Assembly (NCBI GenBank): GCA_958299035.1
Contig: CATQJL010000305.1
Location: forward strand, 68,788,792 to 68,852,791
Length of the DNA: 64,000 nucleotides
Source of the DNA: Cylicocyclus nassatus
Lineage: Eukaryota; Nematoda; Chromadorea; Rhabditida; Strongylidae
Direction of reading: 5' to 3'
A program made the translations under genes and the position numbers. Positions 48,574-60,500 of the stretch are shown here, piece by piece. Each line of letters opens with the position of its first letter. The first letter of the stretch is position 1. The notes under the pieces are model-generated. The model was not told where the DNA came from. It ran no database searches and worked only from the letters and a program-made list of their open reading frames with translations.

Positions 48574-51500
48574 TTAGTCTTTCTTGACCTTCTTTGCTAT
48601 TGAAAGACATTTCAAAAACACCTTGGTTATTGCATAAATGGCAATAGCAGTAATAGCCATGAGAAGTAGTGCAATATCGATTAAGTAGTATTGTACAAAT
48701 GAGAGCTGCCTTCCATACGGATCCAAGCTAGGCAAACGACCAAACCTTAACCGATTTTGTCAACAAGAAAATGTGATTTGAATCTTACTTTGCAGCAAAT
48801 TCACAATGTCGAAGAAATAGTTGCTTTGAACTTATGGGCGGGTTGCGTAACATCTCGGCTAAATGCTTAGCGTTCCGAGCGTAACTAAAATTGCCAAGAT
48901 GAAGGTTGTGCAGTAGAATTGCTTTGTAAGTTCCGATTTTTTTTTCTTGATAATCTAGTCAGATACAAAATTACCTTGGATCGTTGAGAATAATTCTGAG
49001 GCTTTCTTTCAACTTTTCAGGAGTGTTCAAGTCGTATTTTGTCAAATAAATAGCACCTCCATGTTTGGCGAGCATCTTGGCGTTTCGCGGCTGATCGGCG
49101 AAGATTGGAATCTGTAATGGTATTGCTGATATTCACTTATTATCAAAATTAATGTAATTTGACTACCAAAATGGCCGGTTTGTCCTGATAAGCTACTTCC
49201 GTAACACTACCAAGTCCTCCATGAGTTATAAAGGCAGTCAGCCGCGGATCACCTGCAAGTCTCAATTAAACGAATCTGCAAAGTATCATATTAGGCAAAG
49301 GATATAAAATAGTTGCCTTTATCGTTTTATTGATTTTTTTGCACATTTCTTAGGACCTGAGAAACATTTAATGTGATAGTTACGAGATAGAATTTGAGAA
49401 GTATAGACCATTCAAAAGGTTTCAATTTTTTGCATTTTGAGGTAGAAGACCAAACACTCCGATTTAGCAACCAGCATTTGCAGGTACAGTGCTGGACAAA
49501 ATTGTACGCATTCTAGAAATTGTCGTAATTTGCGTTCTTTTGATGTATCTGTCCGAAACTTTGCTGCATAGTGCACATGTTAGCCTACCATGACCCTTTA
49601 TAAAAGATTTCAATCTTGTTGCGTTCGAATGGAGAAAAATAGAAAAATTCGAAGAAGCCCCTACCGAAAGCTGGGCAAAATTATAAAGCCACTTGGGTTT
49701 TCTGAACACTCTCGCATCCCCGACTTTGAAATTATTTTGTGCAGTCACACTTACAGTTTCAGTTACATACTGAATAATGAAACATTTGTAACATCTGCGA
49801 CCTGTCATCCTTTTCGAAATGATCATTGCATCTTTCACTTTCAAAAGCATCAAAAGTAAAAATATTTCAACATACAGCTGGTCTGAGGAGTTTTCAAAAT
49901 CTTGTTTATTTCAGATGATAGTCATGGAATCCACTGAGCCTTTTCGATATATGAGTTGAAGAGCGTTTTCGTAAAGTCTGCGCTTATGGACGAACAGATT
50001 CCAATCTTATTATAAGATTGATCACGCTTCTAAACCACAAAAATCAGTTTTCAAGCAGCATAAAACACTGTAATGTAGCCTCGGCTGTACAACAGTAAAC
50101 CTGGTGGATGGTTAGAAGAAAATTTCGAAGTCAGCATTCTGGTTCAGCCGCAGTTGTCACCCATTGAATGTTGAGTGGAGCACCCTGCACAATGATGGCC
50201 AATCAGAACGAGATAGAACAGGAGACCGCTCAAAACCTCAAAATCTTGATTAATCCCATTCTCTGGGTAAAATCTGACATGGAACAGAGAGGAAATTAGT
50301 GAGTTTATTACGTCGAATCTACTGCTTCCAGAGATTTTTGGTGGAGAGTATTTCAGGTCTAACTCGTGACTTCATCACTAGGGAAAATCTGAAAAGTTGT
50401 TGCAAAAGCTGCATCACCATGTGGCAATGTAATAAATCAAGTCCAGCACTTTATGAACGTTGCAAACTGAGTTTGTAATCTAAAAGCGTGTAAAACCTAT
50501 ATTGAGATTCGAGTCTGCCGTTCTATCAGCAATTACTCAGAGTTTACGAAAGCGCTCTCCAACTCATTCATGGAAAGGCTCAGTGGATACCATGATTATC
50601 ATCTGAATTAAACAAAAGCTTGGAAACTCCTCAAACCAGCTGTGTGTTGAAGCATAGTCACTTTTGATGATTTTAGAAAAGAAAAATACACTGATCAATT
50701 TTCTTTAAAAAGGATGACAGGTCGCAGATGTTACAAATGTTTCATATCTTGGTATGTAACTGTACAAAAAAATTTTTTAGAGTCAGGGTATGCGCTAGTG
50801 TTGAAAAAACCATGCTCTATGATTTTGTCCAGCTTTTTTAGGGGCTCTTTCGAATTTTCCTATATTTTTTCGTTCGAACTCAACAAGATCGAAAGCCGTT
50901 TTAGGGGCCATGGTAGGCTAACATGCGCACTACCATAGCAAAGTTTCGGACAGATTTATCAAAAGAACGCAAATTACAACGACTTTTAGCGTGTCTTCAT
51001 GTTTATGTCCAGCGCTGTACAACACCATCTACGAAAATTTGATTGCTTTTGTGAAAAGTTTTAGCCTTCCCGAAGTTGAAATGAAACAGGGAAGAGTTGC
51101 AAAAACGCAAAAACAACAACCGCTTCAAATCAGGATTGGCTGTATTTTGGTCGAAACCATCAGTTCAAGTGACTCTTCATAACACGAGGTAATCAGCAGC
51201 TTCACACTATTTTCTCAATGAAACCACGAGGTAAAATGTCACAAATAACGGCAAATTTTCATTCAATTCTAAATTCAATGGAGCAATGTCATTGAAGTAA
51301 ATCGAGCTTCCAGTCATTCTCATGTTTGGCCGCCTTCACAGCACTTCGGCAAATTTACAGTTCGATTTTCAGCTTTGCCTGTGATTAAGTGAACTTCCCC
51401 AAATTAATTTTTAGAAAGAACTGCTGCACTCCTCTTGACGAATGTAATGATCAAAGCATGGTTTCTAACAAAAAAGTGAGCAGCTATTATGCTAAACAAT

Positions 51501-54500
51501 AATGTGATGATCCAACGTCTGTATCACGTGAAATAAAATGCTAATTAAATTGTTTTATTTAATAATTAAACAGTGATGTTGACCTGCTGGTTACTTCTTG
51601 TTGGTTTGATTTAGAGTAAACAATGAAACAGTTGTAGAAGCATGCGGTTACTTGCCTGTTTTCTGATTTTGTATGACCGATTAAACTGGGGCCGCTAGAA
51701 GATGATCATGGTAACTAATTGTGCAGCAGAATAGCGATCTTTGCATAAGTGACTGGAAGCTACTAGTTGATAAGAATTTGAAAGAAGCGAATACCCCAAA
51801 ATCTTACAATAAAGCCGCTTTGACTCAAATAAGTCCGCCCTACAGTTCCTTCAGTTGAGTACGCTCTATAAATAAGCTCTAAATTTTCACTATGATTACG
51901 CTAAAATCTGAGCCGGAAGACTGTCAGATGAATCAAGACTTATCTGCAGACGTCATCTAAGAAAAGGCCCTATTGTGAGATTTCATTCTATTCAAATTGA
52001 CTAACAGATTCCGAAAAAAGCAGACTCTTCTTTAACAGGCTAAAAACCTACCCAATAGAGCATTTTGAGGAAGCCATGTGCTCAGATGAACATTGCGAAG
52101 ATGGTCGGCTATTTTTGAGTTTTCTTCCTCGTACTTGAATATGAACGTTGTTTCCGGCATGCTCTCAAAAACTTTCAGAAGCGATTGCCTAAAAAAAGTA
52201 ATTTTTTAATTAATATTGTTAAGAAACCTGAATAACTGAGAAATTTGGAGTTACAACGTTGTTTTTGAATTCAAAATACCGATGCTTTTGCACACGTTAC
52301 ATGTAATTATCAGGCATGTAGACTGCTTTTGCTACTGATCCGAACGACACCAGGACTGTCGTATTGCGTTCGTTCAAAAATGCATCCCATTCCTGCAAGA
52401 GTTCCTGCTACCTACGAATGCGTAAAGTCGTCATCGTTTTAGCAGTCACTCTGTGTAATTGCACTACTTTATGATTTGTGGCACATCCCAAAGCAAGTAC
52501 CTTGTTTTTTTACGCAATCATTTGGACGTAATTTTTCATTATTTCGTATTTGGCACCATCAGAAGTCTCAAAAACAGCGCAATAACACAATATGGCTACT
52601 AAATTAAGAAGACTACATATGGGGCTATAACGCCTACCACCCACCGGAAGCTCATTTTTCTCGTGATCACTCGATACGGTTATCCCTCCAATTGAGAGGC
52701 TTCTGTGAAGTGTGGGACGAGGATAATCGAGGTACGGGTTGGAATTCACAAACCAAAGCGAAGTGTCCGCGAGGAGTTGCTAAATTTTAGAGAGCTCTGA
52801 AAAATGCTCTGTGCATTCAATTTGATGGTGAAATACCAATTGTGGATATACTCATATTTTAACTGAGGCCTAGTGTCTAGTGGTATATTGAGAACCTTGA
52901 TAACTGGGCACACGAGTATATTGAAAACAAGAAATTTCATCCGTATGGCAAAACAAACAAACAATAAGCCCCAAGGACAACAAATTACAGAAACAACAAA
53001 AAAACACGAAATCGGGAGAAGTGTCCCGATTTGACCCTCTAGCAAGGCTTCACAAGGTTACGTTTAGATTGATATTTGCTGTTTTTACGTGAGAGGTATG
53101 GCTCTCTCCTGACCAGTTTTTGACTTCCAGGAGCCTCTTCTGCTCGCAGCTCCCTGTTTTCTTCCCCTTCTATGCCCTGCTGAGAGGGTCTAATCGCCTC
53201 TTCTTCCCGCCAACTTCGTAATGATGATCTCAGGAGCATTTTCCAACAATATGTATTCTAGGGAATTTACAGAATTTACGTTATTTTTGATGATTTAGCA
53301 GTTATAAAACATCATTAACTTTCTCGTTTGCTTTTTTAGCATCAGCCGATAAATAACTATTGGATGCGAAAAACCAAAAAAATAGAAAAAAATATTTGAA
53401 AATGCATAAAGAAACTAATGAATGTATGCAATATGCTCTTTATCATGTATATCAAAAATACTGCTTAAAAGTTGATCCAAAAAAATCAAAATTCATAACT
53501 ATACTCAAAGCCGTCCAACCACTGCCAAACTCCCTTAGTTAAATCGAGTAGATTTTCCGTTTAATATAGTGTGCTTGCACTGTAGGTGAGATGCGGTAAA
53601 ATTTGCGCGTGAACAAATAGCTAAATACGCCTGTGACGCCTTCCAATTGCGAACGCAGAATGCCGGCATTACTGGCGTGCCTAGTTGTTTACGCGCGAGT
53701 TTTACCGCATTTCACCTACAGCGCAAGCACACTATAAAAAAGAGTAGGTCATGAAACCAAAATTAAAAGCACATTTTATTTCAGTAGACGTTTTAGCAAT
53801 TTTAGCAACCAATAATTGAAAAATCACGTTTTGCATATTTCGTTTGATCAGCTTATATCGTTGCCATATGCCCTCAAGGAACTTTAGCTCAAAAACAGCG
53901 TCCGCTCAAAATCTCTTCACTCCAGATTACTACTTATCCTATTAGCAAGCCCTAAAACTAGACCAACAGCGTTGGTCCGGCCCCTAATATTGCCTACAAA
54001 AGGAGATACGGACCTGGACCTGGATCCTGTTTGCGCTCTGCCCCCTTTCTTGCGCTCCGCTCACTCAAGGATTGCCCCTTGATGTGTCTGACATGACAAG
54101 CAACGTCGAGGCGCATAATTTGTTAGGCTTGATACATACCTCGGTGCTTAGGTATGGACAAAACCAGCGAGCAGCGAAGGCAGCGCTGCTTCGGTTGATC
54201 AGCGCTGCATTCGGCTGCTTCTTGAGTGCTGGTTGAGTGCAAAAACCACCCATGATAACTGCGCTATCGCCAAGTTTTATAATGTCGAAAACGAGAGAAT
54301 TAGCATGTTTTGAGCTGGATCTGGAGTTATATTCTACTTTTATGAGGAGTTCTTCAGTTTCATTTTCATTACGAAATTTATAATAGATAGTAGCCTCATA
54401 CGAGCAAACATAAGTGGAGCATAAATGTACTGGATCCGTTCGGCCCTGTCCCAGCAATATGAGTTTCCCTCAGGCTATGACATGATCGGAGTCCACTGGA

Positions 54501-57500
54501 GGCAAAATTTTATAAAACATCTATTTTATTTGACTACACCATCAGCTCTTTGAATTACTGCCAATCTGTAGTTGACTTTCATTACTTCATCTCTTCATTT
54601 TCATGGAGTATCCCTCTCCAGTTTATCTCAGTGTTTTCCCATATCCGCCTCTAAAATTCTAATTTGATGATTTAGGTTGCATTCATAACTTGCTCATGCA
54701 AGAGAGACGGACTTTGCTTTTAAAGCGCTAATTGCAGCTTGAAACCGGTAAAAGTAGGTAGATTCAAACAAAAGAAGCTGTTTGCAGCTCGAAGCAGCTG
54801 AGATAAGCTCAGAAAAAGTGAGCGTAAGGCTAGATACATACCTAGCGTCGGGTGTATGTACGTAGCGGTGGCAGCAATGCTACTTGTGCGTATTGACTGC
54901 AGCGGAATGACGCTGCTGCCTCCCGCTGCAGCAGCTAACATGGAAGGTCGTGTCCATATCTAGCGAGTCATTTTTGAGCAGCGCTGCGCAGCGCTACTCA
55001 AGCTGGTCAGCGCTCCAACGAGATTTGCAGCTGAGTTATGCTCACTTTTTCTGAGTTTATCTCAGCTGCTGTGAGCTGCAAACAGCTGTTTTGGCTCGAA
55101 ATTACCTATTTTTTAGCAATTTTCAAGCTTTACCTAGCGTTCTGAAAACAGAGTCCGTCTTCATATTGCGTGAGCAAATCATGAATACAACCTGATACCG
55201 TTTGATTGGGGTTTCATAGGATATGGGAAATATTGAGACGCACTGGAGGGACATACTCCATGAACTTGAAGAGAAATGAAATAATTGATACTGACTACAC
55301 CTTGGCAATAATTTAAAAAGCTGACAGCATAATCAGATATAATTTGGCCTCCAATGGACTCCAATCATGTCATTGCCTGAGGGACACTTTCATACTACTG
55401 AGACAGCCATTGCCTTATCAGGGGTCGAATGGAATGAATACACTTGAATTGCTCTATTGAGTTTGCGCGTATGAGCTACCTTTCTATTGTAAATTTAATG
55501 ATGAAAAATGAAAAATGAAGAACTTCTCATAAAAGTATGGACCAGATACAACTTAAAATATGCTAATTCTCTTCATTTTGACATAATAAAACTCGACATT
55601 AGCGCAGTCATTTTTGATGGTTTCTGCACTCAACATGCACTCAAGAAGCAGCGAAGGCAGCGCTGATCAGCCGGAGCAGCGCTGCCTTCGCTGCTCGCTG
55701 GTTTTCTCCATACTTAAGCAGCGAGGTATGTATCAAGCCTAGCTCAGCTGCAAAATCTAGTGCAGCGCTGATCAGCACGAGCAGCGCTGCTCAAAAATGA
55801 GTCGCTATGGACATGACCTTCTGCGTTAGCAGCTGCAGCGTGAAGCAGCAGCGTCACTCCGCTGCAATCAATACGCATTAAATACGTTGCTGCCACCGCT
55901 ACGTATAGTAGACACTCAACGCCAGTTATGTATCAAGCCTTACACGCTTCATTTCATATGATCATGTGTGCCATTGCACACACAGTCCACTTTGGCGTCC
56001 TTATCCTGGTTTTGCAATCGCAAAAACGCAAGAGACTTACCGATTGTTATCGATTACATCAATTTGAGGTGACTAGTAACTAAAAAGGAAAGAAAATGCT
56101 AAGAACACCTTGAAAACACTTACCTGAAGGCTTGTTTCTCTTACGAATTTAGGATGGGGACGCCAAAGGTGCAATGTGTGTGCAATAACACACATGATCA
56201 TATGAAATGAAGCGACTGTATCTGGCACTGGCACGACGAGGTTTCCTGCTGCAGTAAACGTAACTAGCGCAGGGACACTCGCCCAGGTCTGCCAAAATAG
56301 GGCTTCAGAGAGGGGGCAATTTTGGGACCTTCTGGTAATTTGAACTTCATTTCCGAATTCAGCGCCACTTAAAGCCCGATAAAATTAAAAACTTGGAAGA
56401 CGAAATTCTGGGTGGACGCTGCTTTTAAAGGCAGTAGATCGGCAGAATGAGACCCGTGATAAAGCAAGGTCACAGGGTAGGAGCCCCCATATGGAACCTA
56501 TCGGACTTTGGCCGATAGATTGAATATGGAGGCTCCTACCCTGTGACCTTGTTTTGTCACGGGTCTCATTCCGCCGATCTACTGCGTTTAAGCAAATTGC
56601 GAAAGCAGGGTCCGACACCGATGGTTTGGGGTCAAACCTAGACTTCGTTTTTGGAGTTATCTAGAAGCAACGTGGACATCGTTTTTATGAGGTCCTGGAG
56701 GAAGCGCCAAAAAAACACGACGAACATGTCAGGTTTCACGAGTTAAACGTGTTCTTTCGCAAGCGCGCGAATTTCAAATGCAAGACTCAAACAAACAAAT
56801 GGCTAGTTTACAGCGCACAAACAATCACATGGCTTCGAATTTGGGCTATGAGTATACAACATTACTCCAAACTATGTTATGCAAAAAGTTCCCAAAACTT
56901 ATGTGTCCTAATATCCGTTCTCAAATTTGTTGGTTTCTAGACCAACTACCAAACCAACTGGATCGGTGTAGGAAAAGCGCTAAATACGGTAATGCATTGG
57001 TCCCTGCACTCTTGCCCCGCCCCTCGCCAACTATATGAGCAACTAAGTCCCGCCCTCAAGGAGAGAGAGAGTCAACGAGCTCGCCGGCTCCGGCCGGCTC
57101 AGCTGGCCTTGGCAATGGGAGATAATCGACCACTCATTTACACACCTATCTTATATGTGCTCGCTTTATCTATTATCCTCTTTTCTCCCCCATAAATTCT
57201 CTGTACTCTCTAGTTTCTATTGATATAGCATAATCTCTTCTTCGTATTCAGTTCTGCACCCTTTGTGCTTTACATTACCCTTGTCTTATAATACTCCTCT
57301 CTTATAGTACTCCTGTCTTGTAGTACCCCTGTCCTATAATACTTTTCTTGTTAATAAACCTTAGTAAAAGAAATTTGCTTATATAGTTGGCGAGGGGCGG
57401 GGCAAGAGTGCAGGAACCAATAGCGCATTACCGTATTTAGCGCTTTTCCTACAATTTACATGGAGTCTGTAACCGTAGCATTTAGTATAGTTTGGAAATA

Positions 57501-60500
57501 TGGAAATATTCGGTGTGATATGAATACCCTTATGTGAGCATGCTTCGAAGCATGTATATTTAGAGCAGTCTCTTTTTTGTTCCGGTACCACTAATTGTAA
57601 GAACTTTTGCAGCGATGTTTATAGGACAAAACGAGGAAAATTTAAGAACCACACAATGGAATGAGGTAGATTAGCAATATCAAAAAAAATATGGAAAGGA
57701 CCTTTTAAGGTGGCGATTATTTCTTCTCCTTCAATACATGCCAGCTTGACGTGTTAGACATGCCGCTTGCTGGTCGGTTGTGGTGCCAGCAGTCGTCTCT
57801 ATTACCGCTATTTCCGGCTCCTCGGACGGGATCGTGAGCTTTGGTATTTCCAACCATATCTGCTCCATTGTGAGTCGGCGAGCTTGCTCGCCGATTCCGA
57901 TTTCGACGAGAGGAGCCCGTGGATGCCGCAATGTATCGTTGCTCCGGACTTGTAAGTGTTCTACGATCGTTCGTTCAAAGGGGCAACATGTACATTTGCA
58001 GGGCGTATTGTCCGCAGTTCGTTTTCTAGCACGCGTATGCTGCGAAAATCGTTGATAGGGTTTCCTGTGGCCCCATCAAGGGCTCTACGAGCTATTTTAA
58101 CAGCCAAGAATGTATAGGCGGTTATTCGGTAATTTGAGATGTGCCATAGATCGTCGTCCTCCAATATCTCTATCATCGAACTGAGTCGGATAATATTTGA
58201 CGTCTTCTGGTGACTTTCCATCCAAGTGGGCATCTTGGCGAGGCGTTGGTAATGGTCGCTGACGTGTTGATATTGGCGGTCAGCGTCCATGAGAACGCAG
58301 TGGTGAATTTTAGCGATGGCGGAATTGAATGTTATGCTTTAAGCTGATTTCTGTAATAGTCATGCATGTTAGTTAAGACGAATGGCACAGCAAAATCTGG
58401 TTATGGGACTCAAGAGGTGTATTATTCTGATTGCTGAAACTATTTATTTTTATGCTGCAAAGAAAATCGGAAGAGAGGGGGGGGGAAGGGAGGGGAAAAA
58501 AAGAAAAAGCATTAAAAAAAGAAAGCGAAAACAAACAAAAAAAACACTTACCCGCAATCAGCACTGCCCATATCAAATAATAGACATAAGGCTCTAGCGT
58601 AGTCGAGCCACCAGTAGGAATAGTAGCACAATCAGCAGAATAAACGTCCATGTCGTAACAAACACAGACGTAGGTAGGCCCCTTAGAGAAGCAAACCCCT
58701 CGCTCAAAACAACGCGAGGGGCAAAAGCTTCGATCAACAGAGTGGGCCATCTGGAAAAAAAGTCGATAGATCATAAGAAATTACTTTACGTACAAGACAT
58801 AACGAGTTCAGCGCACAAACAATCATATTATTGCGAAATTAAGCGACAACGAGAAAAAGGGATACTAGATTAACCTAATCAAAGTCACCAAGGCAGAAAT
58901 GTGGACGAACCGGCAAAAAAATTAATGCAGAAACAGGTAAATAAGGAATAACATGCAACAGCAGCGAACGTATAGACAAATGAATGCCAAAAACAATCAT
59001 AGCGTTCCAAATGACGCAACGATTTTGAATTGCGGCGTCACCCGCCGAAATCAATTAGGCCGCGACGCGCGCACGCCGCGCGCCGCACCCGTCGCATTAG
59101 AGCGCCCCCTGCCACGCTATTGCCCAGAATAGCGTGTTAAACACGTTGAACGCACAAAATCAATGACTTCCATAGGAAAACAGTTCCAGATGTCGACAAA
59201 TACGATTCCTGCCGCCTCCGAACGTTTCAGTCGCAAGAGATCCCGCTCGTCATCGTCATCCCGCTCTCGTCACACGCAACAGTCACCTACTCTATCGTAC
59301 TATCTCTCTTCTTCCTCTCCTTCTTCTTCTCCTTCCACCTCTCCATCCCCTTCCCTAACTCGTTATCTTCTTTCTACTCCCACTTTTCCTTCTGATATCG
59401 CTATTACTTTAGATGTAACATCTTCAAATAATAATCCCTCTCCTGAGATCCTCCTCGTTGTACCCGCAAAATCTGATTTGAATTCGATTGTATCCTATCC
59501 TGTTTTATCTCCTTCCCAAGTTAACGATTCTAATAATACCATAAACCCCTTGGAAGGAAATCCTCCCCAAGTCAACGACTCTAATAGTACCATAAACCCT
59601 TTGGAAGGCATCTATGCTCCCCATGTAAACGATTCTAACCATACAACTACTTCTCAAAAGCACAACTCTTTCCCCAGTTAGCGATTCTGGCGTTACCACA
59701 AATCCTCCGGAAAACGCCGCATCTTCCACAATAACTATCCATGTGCCAACACCAGCCTCCCAAAGATTTTTACGCCGTAGGGTACTACTTACTACGCCCA
59801 GACCTCCACGTAAATTGCGCTTCATAAAAGAGCGCGCATACTCCTTCAAAGATACAGCTCTGTCCTCGCTGCCTCGAAGACCATCCTCTAAAAGAATGCA
59901 AGAACCCAACCTGCTTCCGTTGCAATGCCATCGGCCATGTTACCGCCATTTGCCAAGATGCACCTGTGAAATTCTTTTAGTCCCGGGGACCGGAACTTTC
60001 CGAAAGAAAATCATGTAGGAAAAGCGCTAAATACGGTAATGCGCTATTAATCCCTGCACTCTTGCCCCGCCCCTCGCCAACTATATAAGCAACTAAGTCC
60101 CGCCCTCAAGGAGAGAGAGAGTCAACGAGCTCGCCGGCTCCGGCCGGCTCAGCTGGCCTTGGCAATGGGAGATAATCGACCACTAATTTACACACCTATC
60201 TTATATGTGCTCGCTTTATCTATTATCCTCTTTTCTCCCCCATAAATTCTCTGTACCCTCTAGTTTCTATTGATATAGCATAATCTCTTCTTCGTATTCA
60301 GTTCTGCACCCTTTGTGCTTTACATTACCCTTGTCTTATAATACTCCTCTCTTATAGTACTCCTGACTTGTAGTACCCCTGTCCTATAATACTCTTCTTG
60401 TTAATAAACCTTAGTAAAAGAAAGTTGTTTCTATGAGTTGGAGAGAATGCCCATATAAGTAAGCCTGACATTGTCGTTACTGATTCAAAGTCACTCTTAG

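Larger units (their letters stand above)
56967..60423 (+). mobile_element. LTR retroelement, non-autonomous, with antisense cargo
   Basis: Two direct repeats, 56967-57373 (407 bp) and 60014-60423 (410 bp), differ at only about 6-10 positions and both start TGTAGGAAAAGCGC. Each has a TATA-like box (CTATATAAGCAAC), a GA-rich tract and AATAAA near its 3' end, so the element reads left to right. The plus strand of the interior holds a Ser-rich ORF and two zinc knuckles near the 3' LTR. No protease, reverse transcriptase or integrase was found in 2.6 kb, and the minus strand carries other ORFs. No clear target duplication or primer-binding site. High LTR similarity suggests a recent insertion. It lies inside UGT-C intron 6, antisense to the gene. 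Confidence 0.85.

Noticed and set aside
59505..59909. 134-codon minus-strand ORF
   Set aside because: Mirror of the sense gag-like ORF with its repeats; no splice sites or domains.
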